Below, piece after piece: positions 57,201-64,000 of a stretch of 64,000 nt of DNA. Source of the stretch: Cherax quadricarinatus. Taxonomy: Eukaryota > Arthropoda > Malacostraca > Decapoda > Parastacidae. The position numbers and the translations under genes are program-made. The DNA is taken from contig NC_091390.1 in the NCBI RefSeq assembly GCF_038502225.1, positions 10,664,187-10,728,186 on the forward strand, read 5' to 3'. The notes under the pieces are model-generated. The model saw only the letters and a program-made list of their open reading frames with translations, ran no database searches and was not told the origin of the DNA. Numbering within the stretch: the first letter of the stretch is position 1; the number at the start of each line of letters is the position of its first letter.

Positions 57201-58710
57201 CAAGGCTGATTACCATACACCATGGCTGATTACCATACACCAAGGCTGATTACCATACACCAAGGCTGATTACCTTACACCAAGGCTGATTACCATACAC
57301 CAAGGCTGGTTACCTTACACCAAGGCTGATTACCTTACACCAAGGCTGATTACCTTACACCAAGGCTGATTACCATACACCAAGGCTGATTACCTTACAC
57401 CAAGGCTGATTACCATACACCAAGGCTGATTACCTTACACCAAGGCTGATTACCATACACCAAGGCTGATTACCTTACACCAAGGCTGATTACCTTACAC
57501 CAAGGCTGATTACCTTACACCAAGGCTGATTGTCTTACACCAAGGCTGTTTACCTTACACCAAGGCTGATTACCTTACACCAAGGCTGATTACCTTACAC
57601 CAAGGCTGATTACCTTACACCAAGGCTGATTACCTTACACCAAGGCTGATTACCTTACAAAAAGGCTGATTGTCTTACACCAAGGCTGATTACCTTACAC
57701 CAAGGCTGATTACCTTACACCAAGGCTGATTACCTTACACCTAGGCTGATTACCTTACACCTAGGCTGATTACCTTACACCAAGGCTGATTACCTTACAC
57801 CAAGGCTGATTACCATACACCAAGGCTGATTACCTTACACCAAGGCTGATTACCATACACCAAGGCTGATTACCTTACACCAAGGCTGATTACCTTACAC
57901 CAAGGCTGATTACCTTACACCAAGGCTGATTACCTTACACCAAGGCTGATTACCTTACACCAAGGCTGATTACCTTACACCAAGGCTGATTACCTTACAC
58001 CAAGGCTGATTACCATACACCAAGGCTGATTACCATACACCAAGGCTGATTACCATACACCAAGGCTGATTACCATACACCAAGGCTGATTACCTTACAC
58101 CAAGGCTGATTACCTTACACCAAGGCTGATTATCTTACACCAAGGCTGATTACCTTACACCAAGGCTGATTACCTTACACCAAGGCTGATTACCTTACAC
58201 GAAGGCTGATTACCATACACCAAGGCTGATTACCTTACACCAAGGCTGATTACCTTACACCAAGGCTGATTACCTTACACCAAGGCTGATTACCATACAC
58301 CAAGGCTGATTACCTTACACCAAGGCTGATTACCTTACACCAAGGCTGATTACCTTACACCAAGGCTGATTACCTTACACCAAGGCTGATTACCATACAC
58401 CTAGGCTGATTACCATACACCATGGCTGATTACGTTACACCAAGGCTGATTACCTTACACCAAGGCTGATTACCTTACACCAAGGCTGATTACCTTACAC
58501 CAAGGCTGATTACCTTACACCAAGGCTGATTACCTTACACCAAGGCTGATTACCTTACACCAAGGCTGATTACCTTACACCAAGGCTGATTACCTTACAC
58601 CAAGGCTGATTACCTTACACCAAGGCTGATTACGTTACACCAAGGCTGATTACCTTACACCAAGGCTGATTACCTTACACCAAGGCTGATTACCTTACAC
58701 CAAGGCTGAT
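48271..58710 (+). repeat. 10.4-kb array of 20-bp units, about 522 units without indels
   Basis: The unit is CAAGGCTGATTACCTTACAC. Every unit from 48281 to 58710 keeps exact 20-bp register; differences are substitutions only. The commonest is CCTTACAC to CCATACAC; others are TGTCTTACAC, GAAGGCTGAT, CAATGCTGAT and TACATTACAC. The order of rare variants shows copied blocks with offsets of 3960, 3840, 3760 and 5240 bp. Flanking spacers are 20-60 bp on the left and about 90 bp on the right before other repeats. No coding capacity. Confidence 0.98.
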
Positions 58711-58800
58711 GGTCTAAATATATTAAATTATCTTTTCACTTCGTCTGCCTTGTTTCCCTACAAGGTTGACATCTCCAAACGTTTAATTAATGTCTGTATT

Positions 58801-58945
58801 CGACTGATGAAGCCTGCACCGAGGGCGAAACGTTACCTCAAGACAGATTCCTAGTGTTTGGTAAAAAGATGCAAGTGTAACTAATGTGTCATTGTGACAA
58901 CGTTTCGCTCTCCAGGAGCTTTGTCAAGCTCCTGGAGAGCGAAAT
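58801..58945. mobile_element. Two GAAACG-hairpin fragments, one palindromic
   Basis: 58801-58860 has CTGATGA (58804-58810), GCCTGCACCGAGGGC and GAAACGTTACC. 58875-58945 has AAGTGTAACTAATGTGTCAT and AACGTTTCGC, then a perfect 19-bp inverted repeat (58903-58921 with 58926-58944) with a 4-base loop. This part is the type seen at 7979 and 60844. Confidence 0.7.
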
Positions 58946-58955
58946 ATCACACTTG

Positions 58956-59324
58956 GCCATACCTTGCTATACCTCGCCCCTATTTGGCCATACCCCGCCT
59001 TACGTCGCCATACCCGCCATACCTCGCCATACCCCGCCATACCTCGCCATACCCCGCCTTACCTCGCCATACCCCGCCATACCTCGCCAAACCTCGCCAT
59101 ACCTCGCCATACCCCGCCATACCTCGCCATACCTCGCCATACCTCGCCATACCTCGCCATACCCCGCCATACCTCGCCAAACCTCGCCATACCTCGCCAT
59201 ACCCCGCCATACCTCGCCATACCCCGCCATACCTCGCCAAACCTCGCCATACCCCGCCATACCTCGCCATACCCCGCCATACCTCGCCATACCCCGCCAT
59301 ACCTCGCCATACCCCGCCATACCC
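58956..59324 (+). repeat. 10-bp tandem array
   Basis: The unit is GCCATACC(C/T)C, about 36 copies. Substitutions C/T at position 9 and CCAAACC variants make larger patterns. Open frames of up to 153 codons on both strands are accidental. Confidence 0.95.
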
Positions 59325-59592
59325 CATGATGCCGTCACAACCTGAATAGATTTAAATAACCTTCCTGCCCAACCCATAAAAATAACTGATGGGTTGAATA
59401 AATCTCCGTAATTGACTTGCTTTGGTTGGCAATTAGTTATCTTGGGTTACGTAACTTATTTTAAGAACCTCGCGATCAACATGAACCTAACTCAACCATT
59501 AAGCAATAAGTAATAAGTATAGGAGTTAGACTGGTAGCGCTACTGTTCTGTAACTTGAGATTAAAATTTATCTGTTATTAGCAACTTAGCAA
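59325..59592. other. Unique spacer
   Basis: No feature recognised. Confidence 0.35.
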
Positions 59593-60478
59593 ATGCTGCT
59601 CTCGCGTGTCCCCTTCTGTTGGACTTACTGCTCTCGCGTGTCCCCTTCTGTTGGAGTTACTGCTCTCGCGTGTCCCCTTCTGTTGGAGTTACTGCTCTCG
59701 CGTGTCCCCTTCTGTTGGAGTTATTGCTCTCGCGTGTCCCCTTCTGTTGGAGTTATTGCTCTCGCGTGTCCCCTTCTGTTGGAGTTACTGCTCTCGCGTG
59801 TCCCCTTCTGTTGGAGTTACTGCTCTCGCGTGTCCCCTTCTGTTGGAGTTATTGCTCTCGCGTGTCCCCTTCTGTTGGAGTTACTGCTCTCTCGTGTCCC
59901 CTTCTGTTGGAGTTACTGCTCTCGCGTGTCCCCTTCTGTTGGAGTTATTGCTCTCGCGTGTCCCCTTCTGTTGGAGTTATTGCTCTCGCGTGTCCCCTTC
60001 TGTTGGAGTTACTGCTCTCTCGTGTCCCCTTCTGTTGGAGTTACTGCTCTCGCGTGTCCCCTTCTGTTGGAGTTACTGCTCTCGCGTGTCCCCTTCTGTT
60101 GGAGTTACTGCTCTCGCGTGTCCCCTTCTGTTGGAGTTATTGCTCTCCCGTGTCCCCTTCTGTTGGAGTTACTGCTCTCCCGTGTCCCCTTCTGTTGGAG
60201 TTACTGCTCTCGCGTGTCCCCTTCTGTTGGAGTTACTGCTCTCCCGTGTCCCCTTCTGTTGGAGTTACTGCTCTCGCGTGTCCCCTTCTGTTGGAGTTAC
60301 TGCTCTCCCGTGTCCCCTTCTGTTGGAGTTACTGCTCTCGCGTGTCCCCTTCTGTTGGAGTTACTGCTCTCCCGTGTCCCCTTCTGTTGGAGTTACTGCT
60401 CTCGCGTGTCCCCTTCTGTTGGAGTTATTGCTCTCGCGTGTCCCCTTCTGTTGGAGTTATTGCTCTCGCGTGTGGAAG
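59593..60478 (+). repeat. 32-bp tandem array, about 27 units
   Basis: The unit includes CTGCTCTCGCGTGTCCCCTT and CTGTTGGAGTTA. Variants are TTATTG for TTACTG and TCTC/TCCC for TCGC. All three plus frames are open for about 300 codons because 96 bp holds no stop. Not a gene. Confidence 0.95.
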
Positions 60479-60547
60479 GACTTGTAGACAGGAAAGTGAG
60501 ATCACAAGTGAGCTGAGATCACAAGTGAGCTGAGATCACTAGTGGAA

Positions 60548-60622
60548 GGTTACCTGGAGGTTACCTGGAGGTTATTCCGGGGATCAACGCCCCCGCGGCC
60601 CGGTCCACGACCAGGCCTCCTT
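60548..60622 (-). mobile_element. 75-bp 3' end of the TACCTGGAG-tailed LINE
   Basis: TTACCTGGAGGTTACCTGGA, then GGGGATCAACGCCCCCGCGG and CCCGGTCCACGACCAGGCCT. Same terminus as at 28445 and 35786, with only the final bases retained. It separates the 17-bp units from the rest of the inverted repeat. Confidence 0.75.
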
Positions 60623-60843
60623 AGAGTTGATAAAGAGCAACATTCTGGCATAGTATCCCATTAATAATGTTGGAAATGATATAACGTACCGACAAGTTGA
60701 TAATTATGACATTTATAATTGTTAAGTCTCTATCTTCGAAACGTTTTGCCTACTGCATAGGCGAAACGTTTCCAACAGTAAAACACATCTAACTGTTACA
60801 CATGTCTTAATCATCACCATTAATATGATGCTATTCCTATTTG

Positions 60844-60931
60844 TAAAGTAAAAGGACACAAGTGCAACTAATGTGACATTAGTTGTGTCCTTTTACTTTA
60901 CATATTGTCGGTAATTCTACCAACATTATTA
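60844..60931. mobile_element. 88-bp fold-back element with perfect 13-bp TSD
   Basis: CTATTCCTATTTG occurs at 60831-60843 and 60932-60944. The insert is a hairpin with arms GTAAAGTAAAAGGACACAAG / GTCCTTTTACTTTAC meeting at AATGTGACATT, then the terminus ATATTGTCGGTAATTCTACC. It is a deletion form of the 7979-8149 element; the GAAACG module is lost. Confidence 0.85.
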
Positions 60932-61086
60932 CTATTCCTATTTGTTGATTAACTGTTGATGGTTCCAGGGTTATTAGTCTTGTGGATATAAATACGTCAG
61001 TCGCCTGAGGTTGATATTTACAAAAGTACTCAATCTCAACAAGGAGGACAATGGGAGACGATACACTTCCAGTCAGACTAGGAGAT

Positions 61087-61427
61087 GTCTCAAGAAATCG
61101 TAATGACACGATTGCAAACAAACCATACCACGGGTGGGGTTAGAACCCGCGGTCAGAGAGTCTCAAAACTCCAGCCCGTCGCGTTAGCCACTAGACCAGC
61201 TAGCCACAATATGATTCATCCAACTAGGTATATTTCTACACCATAGGAAGGTTAGCACAGGCACCTCTGTGACTACAAATGCAAGTTTTTACAGACGAAT
61301 CTCCAGCTAGCATGGCCGTGACGAACTCTAGCTCAAGTCCCTTCACTGCCGTCAACATGACTCAAGAAATCGTAATGACACGATTGCAAACAAACCATAC
61401 CCCGGCCGGGATTGAACCCGCGGTCAT
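61087..61427 (-). mobile_element. tRNA-like SINE, permuted 1.3-mer, with perfect 12-bp TSD
   Basis: AGACTAGGAGAT occurs at 61075-61086 and 61428-61439. On the minus strand the order is: a partial tRNA-like 3' half (GACCGCGGGTTCAATCCC), the tail CATTACGATTTCTTGAG, body, a full tRNA-like part (GGCTAGCTGGTCTAGTGGCT ... GGTTCTAACCCC), and the tail again. The two tails are 272 bp apart. So the inserted copy starts inside one unit and ends at the end of the next. Confidence 0.8.
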
Positions 61428-61439
61428 AGACTAGGAGAT

Positions 61440-61739
61440 ATTGGTGTTCACAAAGCATCAGATTGCACTCTTTGCTTTCCTGTCTTCAAGTGTGGCAAAG
61501 ATTGAGCTTTAAGCAGTGATTCTCAATGAACGTCTTATGGACAGTGAGGTACGTGACCAAAAATTCGTTGACAGAGCCAGGCTCTGGGATAATCTATGGG
61601 ACTCTGAAACCAGAACTACTATGCCCAGCAACTACGAACAGTCACACTGGAATGGTCCAGTAATGGTGTGTTGGGGAAGGAGAGAACTCACCTTCTGGTA
61701 GTGAGAGTTCATGATGGGAATTTCCTGTTGGCTATTCCC
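61440..61739. other. Unique DNA, no gene supported
   Basis: A plus frame of 61 codons (61516-61701) has no recognisable motif. The rest is unremarkable. Confidence 0.35.
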
Positions 61740-61916
61740 GACTTCTTAAGAACATAGGAACATAAGAAGGAACACTGCAACAGGTCTACTGACCCATGCG
61801 GAGCAGGTCCATGTCCCCCACCCCGGATTAGACCAATGACCCACCCAGTCTGGTCATCTCCACTCAAGGATGGAGCAGTGCACCAGACCCAGCAGCACAA
61901 GCTAGTCAGGTCTAAC

Positions 61917-62638
61917 TCACACCCACCCACACCCACTCATGTATTTATCTAACCTATTTTTAAAACTACACAAAGTTTTAGCCTCAATAACTGTACTCGG
62001 GAGTTTGTTCCACTCATCCACAACTCTATTACCAAACCAGTGCTTTCCTATATCCTTTCTGAATCTGAATTTTTCCAACTTGAAACCATTGCTGCGAGTC
62101 CTGTCATGGCTGGAAATTTTCAGCACGCTATTTACATACCCTTTATTTATTCCTGTTTTTCATTTATACACCTCGATCATATCCCCCCTAATTCTACGCC
62201 TTTCGAGAGAGTGCAGTTTCAGGGCCTCAGTCTATCCTCATAGGGAAGATTTCTGATACATGGGATCATCTTTGTCATCCTCCTTTGGACGTTTTCCAGA
62301 GCATTTATATCCATTCTGTAATACGGTGACCAGAACTGAGCAGCATAGTCTAAATGAGGCCTAACCAAGGATATATAGAGTTGAAGAGCAACCTGAGGAC
62401 TTCTATTATTTATACTTCTAGATATGAAGCCAAGAATTCTGTTAGCTTTATTGCGAACACTAATGCACTGTTGTCTTGGTTTTAGATTACTGCTAACCAG
62501 AACTCCTAAATCCTTTTCGCAATCAGTAGTATTAAGATCTACATTATTTAGTTTATATGTGGCATGGTTATTTAACTGTCCAACATTTAGAACTTTGGAT
62601 TTGTAAATATTAAACTGCATCTGCCACTTCCCCGACCA
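61917..62638 (-). pseudogene. CR1-like ORF2 C-terminal region, out of frame with the RT part
   Basis: 62620-62219 reads MQFNIYKSKVLNVGQ, KDLGVLVSSNLKPRQQC, LGFISRSINNRS, LVRPHLDYAAQFWSPYYRM and LPYEDRLRP. 62126-61917 reads MLKISSHDRTRSNGFKLE, FGNRVVDEWNKLPSTVIEAK and LDKYMSGCGWV to the stop. The break with the RT part is a small deletion at about 62640, where the sister copy at 38400-38420 has GATACAATGGTCGG. The C-terminal domain is typical of CR1 ORF2; its exact role is not known to me. Confidence 0.85.
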
Positions 62639-64000
62639 TTACGTCAGTCTATTCAAATCATCCTGGAGTGCTCTAATGTCCTCATTAGAATGAATTGGAC
62701 GGCCTATTTTGATGTCATCAGCAAATTTGCTTATGTCGCTATTTATTCCCTCATCTATGTCGTTTATGTAAATTGTGAACAACAACGGGCCCAACACTGA
62801 CCCCTGAGGAACACCGCTTGTGACGTGCCCCCATTCTGATTTCTCCCCATTTATGCAAACTCTCTGCTGTCTATTTGTCAACCATGCCTCTACCCAGGAA
62901 AAAATTTTTCCTATTCCGTGTGCCTTAAGTTTCCTCAATAGCCTCTGATGTGGAACTCTATCCAAAGCCTTACTGAAGTCCATATACATAATATCATATT
63001 CATTACCATGATCTACCTCCTCAAACACCTTAGTGAAAAAAGTTAGTAAATTCGTAAGACAGGAACGCCCCTTTGTAAAACCGTGTTGAGATTCATTAAT
63101 CAATCTGTGCCTGTCAAGATGGCTACGAATTGCTTCGGCAATTATTGATTCCATAAATTTTCCCACTATGGAGGTAAGGCTTATTGGTCTATAGTTTGAA
63201 GCCAAGGACCTGTCACCTGCCTTGTAAATAGGTATTACATTTGTCAATTTCCACTTATCAGGCACAATGCCAGTTTGTAGTGATATGTTAAAAAGATTAG
63301 TCAAAGGTATGCTAAGTTCCTCTTTACATTCCTTTAACACCCTTGCAAACAGTTCTTCAGGGCCTGGGGATTTGTTAGGTTTTAGTTTCTCTATTTGTCT
63401 GAGGACCATGTCACTAGTTACAGCAATCGTACATAGTTTATCATCCTGTTCTACATAATCTATTATTTCAGGAATATCGCTAGTATTTTCCTGGGTGAAA
63501 ACTGAGAGGAAGTAGGTATTTAGAATTTCACACATATCCTTATCACTGTCTGTGATCTGACCAGAGTTACTCTTAAGTGGGCCAATCTTGTCCCTAATCT
63601 TACTTCTGTATACCTGAAAGAACCCTTTTGGGTTAGTCTTTGAATCCCTTGCGAGCTTATCCTCATAATCCCTTTTTGCTTTTCTTATTCCTTTTTTTAT
63701 TTCTCTCTTTAATTGAATATATTGATTTCTTAACTGCCCATCCCCTCTTTTGATAAGCCTATATATGCCTCTCTTTTGACCAATGAGATATTTTAGTCTA
63801 TTGTTCATCTATTTGGAATCATTTTTGTTAGATCTAATTTCCCTACTCGGAATAAAAGTTGTCTGGGCAGCTAGAGCTATGCTCTGAAAAACGTTATATT
63901 GGCAACCAAGATCACCTACCTGACCCATAGTCAGGACATCCTAATTTAGCCCACCCAAGTAATTTTTCAGTCCCATGAAATCGACCAAGCGAAAATCTGG
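62639..64000 (-). pseudogene. CR1-like ORF2 reverse transcriptase domain (partial, two stops)
   Basis: An uninterrupted run of 389 codons spans 63808 to 62639. RT motifs by residue of that run: KLKPNKSPGPEE (141-152), NYRPISL (205-211), QHGFTKGRS (241-249), YMDFSKALDRVPH (275-287, motif A with its Asp), SGVPQGSVLGP (331-341), KFADD (361-365, both catalytic Asp kept). Upstream the same frame continues through TAG at 63809-63811 and TAG at 63941-63943 to the window edge (LVDFMGLKNYLGG; SIALAAQTTFIPSR), so the ATG at 63808 is not the true start. RT catalysis looks possible from motifs, but the stops and the frameshift near 62640 break the protein. Confidence 0.9.

Larger units (their letters stand above)
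60478..60992 (-). repeat. Right member of the inverted repeat pair
   Basis: Inverse of 47631-48236. Two later insertions are present only here: a LINE tail (60548-60622) and an 88-bp fold-back (60844-60931). It keeps a fuller version of the older hairpin element, including TAACGTACCGACAAGTTGAT. Confidence 0.8.
61740..64000 (-). mobile_element. CR1-like LINE, nearly continuous ORF2, runs off the window
   Basis: Minus strand, 3' UTR at 61740-61916 (GTTCTTAAGAAGTCGGG side, GAACACTGCAACAGGTCTAC) and ORF2 upstream of it. It is the best preserved coding sequence here: one frameshift and two TAG codons in about 2.1 kb. The endonuclease end lies beyond 64000. The C-terminal half shows the CR1 signature order KDLGVLV, LVRPHLDYAAQFWSP, LENVQRRMTKMI, RRRIRGDMIEVYK, LPSTVIEA. 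Confidence 0.9.

Noticed and set aside
58884..59377. Frames of 83-153 codons on both strands
   Set aside because: Readings of the 10-bp unit; peptide is pure repeat.
59593..60533. Three overlapping frames of about 300 codons
   Set aside because: All three plus frames are open across the 32-bp array, which shows a repeat effect, not coding.
61516..61701. 61-codon frame with MILNERLMDSEVRDQ
   Set aside because: Short, no recognised domain, and bounded by transposon sequence; kept only as unique DNA.

Overview
This window reads as repeat-dominated intergenic DNA from an arthropod genome, most likely a decapod crustacean and possibly a crayfish. That placement rests on remembered resemblance of the interspersed repeats (the GAAACG hairpin elements, the LINE tail with a CCCCCGCGG core, the tRNA-like units) and was not checked by a search. 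I see no host protein-coding gene, no rRNA and no intact tRNA gene. The long open frames are either pieces of dead retrotransposons or stop-free readings of tandem repeats. By my tally about 35 kb of the 64 kb is tandem repeat, in about 17 arrays with unit lengths from 2 to 51 bp. There is one 100-N scaffold gap at 24003-24102.

Layout: 1-5190 is a decayed I-type LINE (ORF1 end, endonuclease, reverse transcriptase, RNase H, CCHC-like tail) broken by three later insertions, each with target-site duplications (TSDs). 5814-6576 is a 5'-truncated Jockey-type LINE end with a 10-bp TSD. 6846-9460 holds several copies of a fold-back hairpin element inserted into a dead CR1-like LINE. 9462-12172 has small arrays and a SINE. 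12508-23800 is an 11-kb minisatellite of 31/28-bp units. 24103-29200 is mixed unique DNA with tRNA-like SINEs, LINE tails and palindromes. 29236-35415 holds 15-, 32- and 16-bp arrays. 35786-39160 holds three LINE remnants around a GA tract. 39145-43930 is a 22-bp satellite domain. 44169-46022 holds 51- and 36-bp arrays. 47474-60478 holds 12-, 17-, 20-, 10- and 32-bp arrays, including a 10.4-kb array of 20-bp units; the core of this stretch is bounded by a pair of inverted ~0.5-kb repeats. 61087-61427 is a tRNA-like element with a 12-bp TSD, and 61740-64000 is the best preserved LINE, a CR1-like copy on the minus strand that runs off the window.

Two things stand out. The first is a family of short, often palindromic elements that share a module: a CTGATGA-like box, a covarying hairpin, then GAAACG, usually followed within about 10 nt by AATAAA. 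Five copies have clear 12-15 bp TSDs and a sixth has a 13/14 match, so they are mobile. The module resembles a hammerhead ribozyme core of the kind known from Penelope-like retroelements, but I could not find a full catalytic fold. The second is a pair of inverted repeats (47631-48236 and 60478-60992) that bracket the largest array and preserve a readable order of later insertions. Shared 3' tails between the I-type LINE, a SINE and two insertions of 34-39 bp suggest a LINE/SINE partnership.
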